From Acidovorax sp. sif1233 (GTDB lineage: Bacteria > Pseudomonadota > Gammaproteobacteria > Burkholderiales > Burkholderiaceae_C), in assembly GCF_019218755.1 (NCBI RefSeq), contig NZ_JAHUWZ010000001.1, positions 186,001 to 250,000 on the forward strand: a stretch of 64,000 nt of DNA. The letters run 5' to 3'. The translations under genes were made by a program, and so were the position numbers. Numbering within the stretch: the stretch's first letter is position 1; the number at the start of each line of letters is the position of its first letter. Shown piece after piece: positions 54,335 through 63,312 of the stretch. The notes below the pieces were generated by a model, which made no database searches, was not told the DNA's origin, and saw only the letters and a program-made list of their open reading frames with translations.

Positions 54335-56050
54335 TCAGGCACGGCCCAGCAGAGCACGCGCAACCGCCTCGCCCACCTTGATCCCGTCCACCCCCGCCGA
54401 CAGGATGCCGCCCGCGTAGCTCGCGCCTTCGCCCGCCGGGTACAGGCCGGGGGTGTTCAGGCTCTGCAGGTTCTCGCCCCGCCCGATCTTGAGCGGCGAC
54501 GAGGTGCGGGTCTCCACGCCGGTCAGCACCGCGTCGTGCATGTCGAAGCCCTTGATCTTGCGGCCGAACACGGGCAGCGCCTCGCGCAGGGCCGCGATGG
54601 CGTAGCCGGGCAGGGCGGCGTGCAGGTCGCCCAGGGCCACGCCGGGCTTGTACGAAGGCTCCACATCGCCCAGGTGCTTCGATGGAGTGCCCTGGATGAA
54701 GTCGCCCACCAGCTGCCCCGGCGCGCTGTAGTCGCGCCCGCCGAGCACGAAGGCGTTGGATTCGAGCTGGCGTTGCAGCACGATGCCCGCCAGCGGGTGG
54801 AACTGGCCCTGCGGCAGCGCTTCGATGCCGTGGGTGTGGCCCAGATGGGTGTCGAAGGCGGCGGCGTCGGTAGGGTAGTCGCTCGGATCGATCCCCACCA
54901 CCATGCCCGCGTTGGCGTTGCGCTCGTTGCGGGAGTACTGGCTCATGCCGTTGGTGACCACGCGGTTCGGCTCGCTGGTGGCGGCCACCACGGTGCCGCC
55001 GGGGCACATGCAGAAGCTGTACACCGCCCGGCCGTTCTGCGCATGGTGCACCAGCTTGTAGTCGGCCGCGCCCAGGAGCGGGTGGCCGGCGTGGCGGCCC
55101 CAGCGGGCGCGGTCGATGATGCCCTGCGGGTGCTCGATGCGAAAGCCGATGGAAAACGGCTTGGCCTCCATGGCGACGCCGCGGTCGTACAGCATGGCAA
55201 AGGTGTCGCGCGAGCTGTGGCCCAGGGCCATCACCACATGGTCGGCGCGCAGGTCGGTGGTCTCGCCCGTGGCCTGGTTCAGCACCTTCAGGCCGCGCAG
55301 GTGGCGGTTCTCCCCGGTGCCTTCGACGACCACGTCCGTCACGCGCTGCTCGAAGCGGATCTCGCCGCCCAGCGCGATGATCTGCTCGCGCAGGTTCTCC
55401 ACCACCTTCACCAGCTTGAAGGTGCCGATGTGCGGGTGGGCCACGTACAGGATTTCCTCGGGCGCGCCGGCCTTCACGAACTCGTTCATCACCTTGCGGC
55501 CCAGGTGGCGCGGGTCCTTGATCTGGCTGTAGAGCTTGCCGTCGCTGAAAGTGCCCGCGCCGCCCTCGCCGAACTGCACGTTGCTTTCGGCATGCAGCTC
55601 GCGCTTGCGCCACAGGCCCCAGGTGTCCTTGGTGCGCTCGCGCACGGGCTTGCCGCGCTCGAGCACGATGGGCCGGAAGCCCATCTGCGCCAGCACCAGC
55701 GCCGCGAAGATGCCGCAGGGGCCAAAGCCCACCACCACGGGGCGCAGGGGCAGCTCGACCGGGGCCTGGCCCACGGGCTGCCAGGCCATGTCGGGTGTGG
55801 GCTGGATGTGCGGGTTGCCCGCGAACTGCGCGAGCAGCGCGGCCTCGCGCTCTGGCTGGGCGAGGGTGATGTCGATGATGTACACCGCCAGCAGTTCCAC
55901 CTTGCGCGCGTCGAAGCTGCGCTTGAAGACGTGCAGGTGGGTGATGTCGGCCGGGGCCAGGCCCAGCAGCCTGGCGGCGGCGGCGCGCAGCAGCGCGTCG
56001 GGGTCTTCGGCCGCCGTGAAGGGCAGCCGGATTTCGGAGAGGCGGATCAT
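54335..56050 (-). CDS. FAD-dependent dehydrogenase (COG2509 type)
   Basis: A 571-residue flavoprotein. A leading non-Rossmann domain of about 100 residues precedes GFGPCGIFAALVLAQMG (dinucleotide motif, about 106), and the later GEGGAGTFSDGKL and AGEGASYAGGILSAG segments are the family's conserved marks. The reaction is not established for the family. ATG 56050 has a GAGAGGCGG upstream. It may be expressed separately from the neighbours; the 150-bp region upstream holds only repeat S7. Confidence 0.83.
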   Translation of the reverse strand: MIRLSEIRLPFTAAEDPDALLRAAAARLLGLAPADITHLHVFKRSFDARKVELLAVYIIDITLAQPEREAALLAQFAGNPHIQPTPDMAWQPVGQAPVELPLRPVVVGFGPCGIFAALVLAQMGFRPIVLERGKPVRERTKDTWGLWRKRELHAESNVQFGEGGAGTFSDGKLYSQIKDPRHLGRKVMNEFVKAGAPEEILYVAHPHIGTFKLVKVVENLREQIIALGGEIRFEQRVTDVVVEGTGENRHLRGLKVLNQATGETTDLRADHVVMALGHSSRDTFAMLYDRGVAMEAKPFSIGFRIEHPQGIIDRARWGRHAGHPLLGAADYKLVHHAQNGRAVYSFCMCPGGTVVAATSEPNRVVTNGMSQYSRNERNANAGMVVGIDPSDYPTDAAAFDTHLGHTHGIEALPQGQFHPLAGIVLQRQLESNAFVLGGRDYSAPGQLVGDFIQGTPSKHLGDVEPSYKPGVALGDLHAALPGYAIAALREALPVFGRKIKGFDMHDAVLTGVETRTSSPLKIGRGENLQSLNTPGLYPAGEGASYAGGILSAGVDGIKVGEAVARALLGRA

Positions 56051-56170
56051 GGTCTTGCGGGCCCGTGTCGATCGGGCGGGGTGCAAAGTCGTGGGGCCGT
56101 GATTTTACCGGGCCGCTGGCGCGCGGCCCCGTGCCTGCCGTGGGCGCCCTTGGCGTGGGGTAGGTGATTT

Positions 56171-56224
56171 TCAAAAATGATAGCTGCTACCGCTTGATGG
56201 ATAAGCGCTGCAACCGGTTTTTAT
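56171..56224 (-). repeat. S7: AGCGCTT/AAGCGC repeat copy
   Basis: On the minus strand: ATAAAAACCGGTTGCAGCGC, TTATCCATCAAGCGGTAGC, AGCTATCATTTTTGA. Both stem positions are recognisable. It overlaps the stop codon of the YbhN-like gene (TAA at 56223-56221). Confidence 0.7.
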
Positions 56225-57267
56225 GCGGATCTTCCGTCGCCGGTGGCCTCGCCCCTGCGCCAGCGCAGCTCGGCCACGCCAAAGCCCAGCGCGGCCAGCA
56301 GCAGGGGCAGGAAGTAGTACAGCGCCCGGTACGCCAGCAGGGCCGCCAGCACCTTGTCCTGGCCCAGCGCGCCGTGGGCCAGCAGCGCGACGCCCACGGC
56401 CTCCAGCACGCCCAGGCCCGCGGGCACCCGCAGGACCAGCCCGGCCACCGCTCCCAGCTGCACGGTGGCGAGCGCGGCGGGGTAGCTCACCGCGCCCTGC
56501 AGCACGGCCCACAGCGCCGCGCCCATGAGCATCCAGTTCGTGGCCGACGCCGCCACCTGCCACAAGGCCACGGGCCACCGGGGCAGCGGAAAGGCGTGGC
56601 CGCGCAGCGTGAGGGCCCGTCCGCCGCGCGCGGCGCACAGCGCCACGTAGGCCACGGGCAGGCAGCCCAGCACCGCGCCGCCCAGCCGCCATTGCCATGG
56701 CGTGGCGGCCCAGCCGGCCAGCAGCGGGGGCTGCCACAGCCAGGGGAGGACCGCCGCGAGCAGCAGGTAGCCCACCCAGTTGGTCAGCACGCTGGTGCCC
56801 ACCACCTGCCCGATGGTGCCCGCGTCCACCCCGCGCCGCGCGTACAGCCGGTAGCGCACGCCCACGCCGCCGATCAGCGAGCCCAGGTTGAGCGTGAAGG
56901 GATAGCTGGTCATCGCGATGCCCAGCGTGGCGCGGCGCGTGAGCCGGTGGCCGCTGCAGTGGCGGCCCACCCAGTCGAAGCTGCCGTAGGTGAAATGGCT
57001 GGCCAGGGCCAGCGCTCCCGCCACGGCGAGCGCGCTGGCGGGCAGCGCCTGCAGGGCGCGCAACACGGCGGGCCAGTCCACCAGGCGCGCCTGCCGGAAG
57101 ATGAGCCAGGCCACCCCCCCGAAGAACGCCGCCGCGAGGCCGCGCGTGAGCCACGGCCACCAGGGGCGCTGGGTGAGGCCGCGCCGGCCGGAAGGGGCGC
57201 CGGGGGCCTGCCTGCCCGCGGCCAGGGGCGGCAGGGCCGGGTGGCGCGGGGTGGTGGTGGCTGCCAT
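56221..57267 (-). CDS. YbhN-like (LPG synthase TM region family) membrane protein
   Basis: A 348-residue protein with eight or so helices. GSLIGGVGVRYRLYARRG and the RVPAGLGVLEAVGVALL segment are typical of UPF0104/YbhN, related to the flippase part of MprF. It follows clsB by 16 bp in the order ybhP-clsB-ybhN, as in E. coli, so a role in phospholipid handling is likely. ATG 57267 was chosen over a longer opening that would run through the ClsB stop. Confidence 0.83.
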   Translation of the reverse strand: MAATTTPRHPALPPLAAGRQAPGAPSGRRGLTQRPWWPWLTRGLAAAFFGGVAWLIFRQARLVDWPAVLRALQALPASALAVAGALALASHFTYGSFDWVGRHCSGHRLTRRATLGIAMTSYPFTLNLGSLIGGVGVRYRLYARRGVDAGTIGQVVGTSVLTNWVGYLLLAAVLPWLWQPPLLAGWAATPWQWRLGGAVLGCLPVAYVALCAARGGRALTLRGHAFPLPRWPVALWQVAASATNWMLMGAALWAVLQGAVSYPAALATVQLGAVAGLVLRVPAGLGVLEAVGVALLAHGALGQDKVLAALLAYRALYYFLPLLLAALGFGVAELRWRRGEATGDGRSA

Positions 57268-57283
57268 GGGATGCCGGGGCCGC

Positions 57284-58579
57284 CTAGGCGGCCACGCCCG
57301 CGCTGCTGTTGTTGTTGGTGCCGTTGCCGTTGCCGTTGCCGGCGGCATCGCCCGCGGGCTGCGCGGGGGCCGGCGCCTTGCGGACCATGGTGATGGTGGG
57401 CTCGTGGCGGGGCAGCCAGCCGGCCCAGGTGGGAAACCACCGCATCAGGTGGAAGACCACGTAGCTGCGCAGCAGGCGCAGGCCGTCCAGCCGCCCCGGC
57501 GGCGGGGCCTCGATCTGCCGGCAGTTGTTCTCCATCAGCCGCGCCAGGCGGCGATGGAGCTGGGCGTTGAAGCCGCGGTCCTGGATGATCACGTTGGCCT
57601 CGAGGTTGAGCGACAGGCTCAGCGGGTCGAGGTTGCTGGAGCCGACGGTGGACCATTCGTCGTCCACCAGCGCCACCTTGCCGTGCAGGGGCCGCTCGCA
57701 GTATTCATACACCTGCACGCCCGCGCGCAGCAGGTGGTCGTAGAGCATGCTGGCCGCCGTGCGCACGATGGCCATGTCGGGCTGGCCCTGCAGGATGAGC
57801 CGCACGTCGACCCCGCGTTTGGCGGCGCGCCGCATCTCGCGGATGAAGCGGTAGCCCGGGAAGAAATACGCATTGGCGATCACCACGCGGTGGCGTGCCG
57901 ACCGCAGGGCCACGCGGTAGTGGCGTTCGATGTCGCTGCGGTGGTCGTGGTTGTCGCGGGTCACGAAAATGGCATGGGCGGTGCCCGCGTGGGGCCGCCC
58001 CGTGGCGGCCGCGCCGCCCGGGCGCCGGCGCTGCGCGCCCTCCTGCACGGCCTCGCGCAGGAAATGGTGCATCTGCGCCACGATGGGGCCGCGCACCTGC
58101 ACGGCGTAGTCCTGCTTGGCCTCGGGGCCGAAATCCGCCACGTGGTCGGCCGAGTAGTTGATGCCGCCGATGAACCCCAGCTCGCCGTCCACCACCACCA
58201 TCTTGCGGTGCATGCGGCGCAGCATGTTCAGGCGCTGGCCCATGAAGCGGCGGCCCGGGTCGAAGATGCGAAAGCGCACGCCCGCCTCGACCAGGCTGCC
58301 CACGAAGCCGTCGGACAGGTCGGGCGAGCCGAACCCGTCCACCAGCACATGCACTTCCACGCCGCGCCGGGCGGCCGCGAGCAGGGCGGCGTGCAGTTCC
58401 TGGCCGATCTTGTCCTCGAACAGGATGAAGGTCTCCAGCAGCACTTCGCGCCGTGCCTTTTCAATCGCGCCGAACACCCGGGGGAAAAACTCCTCGCCGT
58501 TTTCCAGCAGATCGAAGTGGTTGCCCGGCACCCAGCGGGATGAGCGTGGTGCGCGAAACGAGCGGGAAGATAGGCTCAT
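57284..58579 (-). CDS. clsB: cardiolipin synthase B (phospholipase D-like)
   Basis: A 431-residue enzyme with two HKD active sites: HRKMVVVDGE (H124, K126, D131) and HGKVALVDDE (H299, K301, D306). Both have the expected following GGIN / GSSN. It makes cardiolipin or phosphatidylglycerol from phospholipid substrates. The last 25 residues are an unconserved Gly/Asn-rich tail (GNGNGNGTNNNSS) not expected for the family. The start overlaps the ybhP stop by 4 nt. Confidence 0.88.
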   Translation of the reverse strand: MSLSSRSFRAPRSSRWVPGNHFDLLENGEEFFPRVFGAIEKARREVLLETFILFEDKIGQELHAALLAAARRGVEVHVLVDGFGSPDLSDGFVGSLVEAGVRFRIFDPGRRFMGQRLNMLRRMHRKMVVVDGELGFIGGINYSADHVADFGPEAKQDYAVQVRGPIVAQMHHFLREAVQEGAQRRRPGGAAATGRPHAGTAHAIFVTRDNHDHRSDIERHYRVALRSARHRVVIANAYFFPGYRFIREMRRAAKRGVDVRLILQGQPDMAIVRTAASMLYDHLLRAGVQVYEYCERPLHGKVALVDDEWSTVGSSNLDPLSLSLNLEANVIIQDRGFNAQLHRRLARLMENNCRQIEAPPPGRLDGLRLLRSYVVFHLMRWFPTWAGWLPRHEPTITMVRKAPAPAQPAGDAAGNGNGNGTNNNSSAGVAA

Positions 58580-59340
58580 AGCAGGATCTCCGCCGCCAGG
58601 GGTGCGTGGTCCGAAAGCTTGTCCCAGGGCTTGCGCGGCAGCGACAGGGGTGCGTGAACGGCCGCGTTGCGCACGTAGATGCGGTCCAGCGCGAGCAGCG
58701 GCATGGACGCGGGGAAGGTGCGCACCGCCCGGCCGAAGGCCTGCACGAACACCTCCTGCAGGCCCGCGCCCCGCTGCAGGATGGCGTGCGCGCGGTGGCG
58801 CCAGTCATTGAAGTCGCCGGCCAGCACCACGGGCTCGCCGGGCGGGAAGGTCTTGAGCAGCTCGCACACCCGCTGCAGCTGGCGCTGGCGGTGGGCCTCC
58901 TGCAGCCCCAGGTGCACGCACACGGCATGCACGGGCAGGTGGTGGCCGGGCGGCTGCAGCACACAGTGCAGCATGCCGCGCCGCTCGGGCCCGCTGATCG
59001 AGATGTCATGGTTCTCGTAGTGCGTGATGGGGAACTTGGACAGCAGGGCGTTGCCGTGGTCGCCGTTGTCATACACGGCATTGCGCCCGTAGGCGTACTG
59101 CGACCAGATGGTGTCGGCCAGGAACTCGTAGTGCGGCACCTGCGGAAAGTTGGCGAGCCGGCTGGCATGGCGGTGGTGCGTGCCCTGCACCTCCTGCAGA
59201 AAGACCAGGTCCGCCGCCACGCTGCGCACCGCCTCGCGCAGCTCGTGCAGCATGAAGCGCCGGTTGAAGGTGGTGAAGCCCTTGTGCACGTTCACGGTGA
59301 GCACCTTGAACGCGATGGGTTGTGAGGGGAGGGTGTCCAT
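58576..59340 (-). CDS. endonuclease/exonuclease/phosphatase family protein (YbhP-like)
   Basis: A 254-residue EEP-fold hydrolase. LTVNVHKGF, FLQEVQGTHH, VVLAGDFNDW and LSDHAPLAAEI provide the metal and catalytic residues. In E. coli ybhP precedes clsB in the same order. Its exact substrate (phosphodiester in lipid or nucleic acid) is unknown. ATG 59340 is supported by the family start; longer openings have no homology. Confidence 0.83.
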   Translation of the reverse strand: MDTLPSQPIAFKVLTVNVHKGFTTFNRRFMLHELREAVRSVAADLVFLQEVQGTHHRHASRLANFPQVPHYEFLADTIWSQYAYGRNAVYDNGDHGNALLSKFPITHYENHDISISGPERRGMLHCVLQPPGHHLPVHAVCVHLGLQEAHRQRQLQRVCELLKTFPPGEPVVLAGDFNDWRHRAHAILQRGAGLQEVFVQAFGRAVRTFPASMPLLALDRIYVRNAAVHAPLSLPRKPWDKLSDHAPLAAEILL

Positions 59341-59564
59341 GGGCAAACAATCGTTGTGGGGCCCTCCGGCGCGGGGCGCCGCCAGGGGCGGGCCGAAGGG
59401 TGAAACGATTGTTGGGGCCGCAGTGCGCCGCCGCTGTAGGACGGCTGGCCGTGGGTGTGTGCTGCGCTGGCCGAAAAAGGCTTTCGGCCCTGAACCCGTG
59501 CCTTGGCTACGTGCTGGGTTCAGGGCTGGCACCAGGGGCCGGCCGCCCCGCAGCACCTTGGAAA

Positions 59565-59738
59565 CTGGCGCGCCCCAGGCCAGCGCACCCGTGGAACTGG
59601 CTCTGCCAGGCCACCGGGTGCGTCCCCCTGGGGGCTGAGACGCCGCGGCTCCAAGCCTGCCTGCGCAGGCTTGGACGGCATCGAAGAGACACCGCCTCTG
59701 GCGGTGGCACCAAGCGGTTGCGCCTCAGGGGGGCAACT
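59565..59738 (-). repeat. R7: copy of the stop-codon-proximal CCCCCTGAG repeat
   Basis: On the minus strand it starts TTGCCCCCCTGAGGCGC 4 nt after the cysteine synthase stop, includes an extra CCAAGCCTG/CAGGCTTGG hairpin around 59651-59672, and ends with CCAGTTCCACGGGTG and GGGCGCGCCAGTTTCC. Longer than the other copies by about 50 bp. The remaining 225 bp to ybhP show only an AACAATCGTT / AACGATTGTT inverted pair. Confidence 0.7.
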
Positions 59739-60655
59739 TATGCAGGCAGGAACCCCTCCACCGACAGATAACGCTCGCCCGTGTCGTAGTTGAAGCCCAG
59801 CACCTTGGCGCCCGCAGGCAGCTCGGGCAGCTTCTGCGCAATGGCGGCGAGCGTGGCGCCCGACGAAATGCCCACCAGGATGCCTTCTTCACGCGCGCAG
59901 CGGCGTGCGTATTCGCGGGCGGGTTCGGCATCGACCTGGATCACGCCGTCGAGCAGGCTGGTGTCGAGGTTCCTGGGGATGAACCCCGCGCCAATGCCCT
60001 GGATGGGGTGGGGCGCCGGCGCGCCGCCCGAGATCACCGGCGATGCCGTGGGCTCCACCGCGAACACCTTGAGGTTCGGAAACCTGGCCTTGAGCACCCG
60101 CGCCACGCCCGTGATGTGGCCGCCCGTGCCCACGCCCGTGATCAGCACGTCGATGCCGTCGGGGAAGTCCGCCAGGATCTCCTGCGCGGTGGTGCGCACA
60201 TGCACGTCGATGTTGGCGGGGTTCTCGAACTGCTGGGGAATCCACGAGCCCGGCGTCTGCGCCTGCAGCTCCTGTGCGCGGGCGATCGCGCCCTTCATGC
60301 CCTTTTCGCGCGGGGTCAGGTCGAACTGCGCGCCGTAGGCCAGCATCAGGCGGCGGCGCTCGATGCTCATGCTGTCGGGCATCACCAGGATGAGCTTGTA
60401 GCCCTTGACGGCCGCCACCAGCGCCAGGCCGATGCCGGTATTGCCCGAGGTGGGCTCGATGATGGTGCCGCCGGGCTGCAGGGCGCCGGACTTCTCGGCG
60501 TCTTCCACCATCGACAGCGCGATGCGGTCCTTGATGGAGCCGCCGGGGTTGCTGCGCTCGGACTTCACCCACACGTTGGCCGCCGGGCCAAACAGGCGGT
60601 TGATGCGCACGTGGGGCGTGTGGCCGATGGTTTGCAGAATGTTGTCAACTTTCAT
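59738..60655 (-). CDS. cysK: cysteine synthase (O-acetylserine sulfhydrylase)
   Basis: A 305-residue PLP enzyme that makes cysteine from O-acetylserine and sulfide. The PLP lysine is K42 in [18 protein letters not shown] binds the phosphate and cofactor, and [10 protein letters not shown] and SSGATLAA are also in place. CysK or CysM cannot be firmly separated here; the lack of the CysM-type basic substitutions I know favours CysK. AGGAG is 7 nt before ATG 60655. Confidence 0.87.
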   Translation of the reverse strand: MKVDNILQTIGHTPHVRINRLFGPAANVWVKSERSNPGGSIKDRIALSMVEDAEKSGALQPGGTIIEPTSGNTGIGLALVAAVKGYKLILVMPDSMSIERRRLMLAYGAQFDLTPREKGMKGAIARAQELQAQTPGSWIPQQFENPANIDVHVRTTAQEILADFPDGIDVLITGVGTGGHITGVARVLKARFPNLKVFAVEPTASPVISGGAPAPHPIQGIGAGFIPRNLDTSLLDGVIQVDAEPAREYARRCAREEGILVGISSGATLAAIAQKLPELPAGAKVLGFNYDTGERYLSVEGFLPA

Positions 60656-60811
60656 GGCGTCTCCTGTGAGGTGCAAAGAGGGGTGTGACGCGCATTCTGA
60701 ACCACTTGTTCTGCTGTCTGGGTGATATGGATATGCCGGGGCCTGTGGGTTGCGGGCCGGCCGGCAGGGGTTGTCCCCGGCCCCGGCCGCGCGGCGGGCC
60801 CGGGGGGCGGG

Positions 60812-61876
60812 CTACGCCGGTGTGATCTCGACCCGCATGGCCCCGTCCACCGGCGTGGTCTGCACCCGCACCGGCAGGCCCAGCGCGATGGTCTGCGCAT
60901 TGGTGGCCGTGTGCTGCGTCACCTCGGTGCAGGTGTAGCGCGCGGCTTGCCCGCTGCGCCACACCGCCAGGGCCAGCGGCAGCATCCACTGGTCCGCCAG
61001 GTGCGGGCCCAGCGCGCCCTGGCTGCGCTGGTAGGCGCGCACCTCGTCCACCAGCCGCTTGGCGACCTGCTCGGCCGACAGGCTGCGCGCGCCCAGCTGG
61101 CAGAACACCTCGGTGACGTGCTCGTACTCCAGCGTGGCGATCAGCGCATTGCCCGGCCCCTCGTTCTGGCGCGTGGGCGGCTGGCGCAACTGGCCTGCTT
61201 CAAAGGTCCAGCCCATCCGCTGGCCCAGGGTCTCCAGCTCCCGGTAGGGAATGTTGCGGGCCAGGCCGGGCGCCAGCGCATCGGCCCACCCGGTCTTCAG
61301 CGTGCCGCGCTCCAGCACGTCCACCGGGGCCAGGGTCTGGACTGGGGGCGTGATGTGCGCCAGCACCTCGCCGCCCCCGGCGGGGTAGAAGCCCCGCCGC
61401 TGCAGCTGCAGATCCAGCCCCACCCCCAGCCGCCGCACCAGCGGCGCAAACGCCCGTTCCAGAAAGTCAAACGGCGGCGCCATCGGGTTGTGCGTGCCGC
61501 CCGACAGCTGCACACGGCTCTCGCCGTCGGCCAGCATCAGCGCGGGCAAGACCGTTTGCAGCACCAGCAGGCAGCTGCCCGCCGTGGCGATCTGAAAGCG
61601 GTAGTCGCCCGCACGCACCGCGTCGGGTGTGAACCGCAGCGTCTGGGAGCCCAGCTCCGCCCCCTCGGCCTGCCCGCCGCACACGGCGGTGGCCGCCTGC
61701 ACGCAGGCCAGGTGCTGTCGCATCAGTCCCGGCTTGGGCCGCCCGGCGCGGATGCGCGTGATGTGCAGCGGCCGGCCGGTGGCCATGGAAAGGGCCAGGC
61801 CGGTGCGCAGGATCTGGCCGCCGCCTTCGCCGGTGGAGCCGTCGAGGGTGAGGGGGGACAAGGTCAACTCCGTCAT
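60812..61876 (-). CDS. rtcA: RNA 3'-terminal phosphate cyclase RtcA
   Basis: A 354-residue cyclase that converts RNA 3'-phosphates to 2',3'-cyclic ends with ATP. DGSTGEGGGQILRTGLAL at the start, RAGRPKPGL and the catalytic histidine in HLADQWMLPLALAVW are present. It is last in the operon after rtcB, with repeat S8 in the 182-bp gap. No RtcR activator gene is visible within the window. Confidence 0.9.
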   Translation of the reverse strand: MTELTLSPLTLDGSTGEGGGQILRTGLALSMATGRPLHITRIRAGRPKPGLMRQHLACVQAATAVCGGQAEGAELGSQTLRFTPDAVRAGDYRFQIATAGSCLLVLQTVLPALMLADGESRVQLSGGTHNPMAPPFDFLERAFAPLVRRLGVGLDLQLQRRGFYPAGGGEVLAHITPPVQTLAPVDVLERGTLKTGWADALAPGLARNIPYRELETLGQRMGWTFEAGQLRQPPTRQNEGPGNALIATLEYEHVTEVFCQLGARSLSAEQVAKRLVDEVRAYQRSQGALGPHLADQWMLPLALAVWRSGQAARYTCTEVTQHTATNAQTIALGLPVRVQTTPVDGAMRVEITPA

Positions 61877-61965
61877 GGCGATGCCTGCGCCGCACCCACG
61901 GCGCGGGTGTGTGGCTCCACCGGGTGGGCTGGGTGCGGCATTTTCTTGTGGTTCTGTTGTTTGCA

Positions 61966-62022
61966 TAAAAATGGCCTTGGCGCTCATTGGATAAGCGCGA
62001 ACAGCTATCAAAAGTATAGTAT
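61966..62022 (+). repeat. S8: AGCGCTT/AAGCGC repeat copy
   Basis: CATAAAAATGGCCTTGGCGC, GGATAAGCGCGAAC, AGCTATCAAAAGTATAGT. Both stems intact. It lies inside the rtcB-rtcA gap, in the orientation opposite to the genes. Confidence 0.74.
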
Positions 62023-62058
62023 TCGCCGCAACCCTTCGCCACTGTGCGGCCCCGGGGG

Positions 62059-63312
62059 CTACCCCTTCACGCACACCACCTGCTTGAGCGTGTACACCAC
62101 CTCCACCAGGTCCTGCTGCGCCGCCATCACCGCGTCGATGTTCTTGTACGCCATCGGGATCTCGTCGATCACGTCGGCGTCCTTGCGGCATTCCACGCCT
62201 TCGGTCGCTTTGATCTGATCCTCGATCGTGAACATCTTCTTGGCCTTGGTGCGGCTCATGGTGCGGCCCGCGCCGTGGCTGCAGCTGTTGAAGCTCTCGG
62301 GGTGGCCCTTTCCTCGCACGATGAAGCTCTTGGCCCCCATGCTCCCCGGGATGATCCCCAGCTTGCCCTGCTCGGCACTCACCGCGCCCTTGCGGGTCAC
62401 GAAAACGTCCTGTCCGAAGTGGGTTTCACGCTGCACGTAGTTGTGGTGGCAGTTCACCGCTTCCACATGCGTCTCGAACGGCTTGGTGATCACCTGTCGC
62501 AGCGCGGCGATCACGCGGCCCATCATCACTTCGCGGTTGGCGGCGGCGAACTTCTGGGCCCACCCCACGGCCTTCACGTAGTCGCCGAAGTACCGCGCGC
62601 CTTCCTCGAAGTACGCCAGGTCTTTATCGGGCAGGTTGCGCTGGTTCATCTCGGCGTCCTTCTTGGCCAGCTCGATGAAGTGGGTGCCGATGGCGTTCCC
62701 CACCCCGCGCGAGCCCGAGTGCAGCATCACCCACACGGACTGGTGTTCGTCCAGGCAGATCTCGATGAAGTGGTTGCCCGTTCCCAGCGTTCCCAGGTGC
62801 TTGTAGTTGTTGGTCTTCTCGATGCGCGGATGCGCCTCGCAGATCTCCTTGAACTCGTCCACCAGGGCCGACCATGCGCGGTCGGTCTCGGCCGGCGGGG
62901 TATCCCAGCTGCCTTCATCGCGGCCAAAGCGTTTGGGCGTCATCCCCACCGGCACGGCGCGCTCGATGGCGGCGCGCACGCCAGAGAGGTTGTCGGGCAG
63001 GTCGCTGGCGGTCAGCGTGGTCTTGCACGCCATCATTCCGCACCCCAGGTCCACCCCCACCGCAGCGGGAATGATGGCCTTGAGCGTGGGCACCACCGAG
63101 CCGATGGTGGCGCCGATTCCCAGGTGCACGTCGGGCATCACCGCCACGTGCTTGAACACAATGGGCAGGCGCGCGATGTTGCGCAGCTGGTTCCGGGCTT
63201 CTTCTTCCACGGGCACGCCGTTCGTCCACATCTTCACGGGCACGCCGTTCGGCACTTCGTATTGTTCGTAGTTGTTGTTGGTCATATTGTTCTTTCGTAT
63301 TTTGTTGTTCAT
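62059..63312 (-). CDS. rtcB: RNA-splicing ligase RtcB
   Basis: A 417-residue GTP- and Mn-dependent ligase that joins 2',3'-cyclic phosphate or 3'-phosphate to 5'-OH RNA ends. VDLGCGM contains the metal Cys (C91), HSGSRGVGN and HHNYV add ligands, and SCSHGAGR holds the guanylylated His. Start ATG 63312 overlaps the upstream gene's stop by 4 nt; a second ATG at 63285 would remove nine residues. Confidence 0.92.
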   Translation of the reverse strand: MNNKIRKNNMTNNNYEQYEVPNGVPVKMWTNGVPVEEEARNQLRNIARLPIVFKHVAVMPDVHLGIGATIGSVVPTLKAIIPAAVGVDLGCGMMACKTTLTASDLPDNLSGVRAAIERAVPVGMTPKRFGRDEGSWDTPPAETDRAWSALVDEFKEICEAHPRIEKTNNYKHLGTLGTGNHFIEICLDEHQSVWVMLHSGSRGVGNAIGTHFIELAKKDAEMNQRNLPDKDLAYFEEGARYFGDYVKAVGWAQKFAAANREVMMGRVIAALRQVITKPFETHVEAVNCHHNYVQRETHFGQDVFVTRKGAVSAEQGKLGIIPGSMGAKSFIVRGKGHPESFNSCSHGAGRTMSRTKAKKMFTIEDQIKATEGVECRKDADVIDEIPMAYKNIDAVMAAQQDLVEVVYTLKQVVCVKG

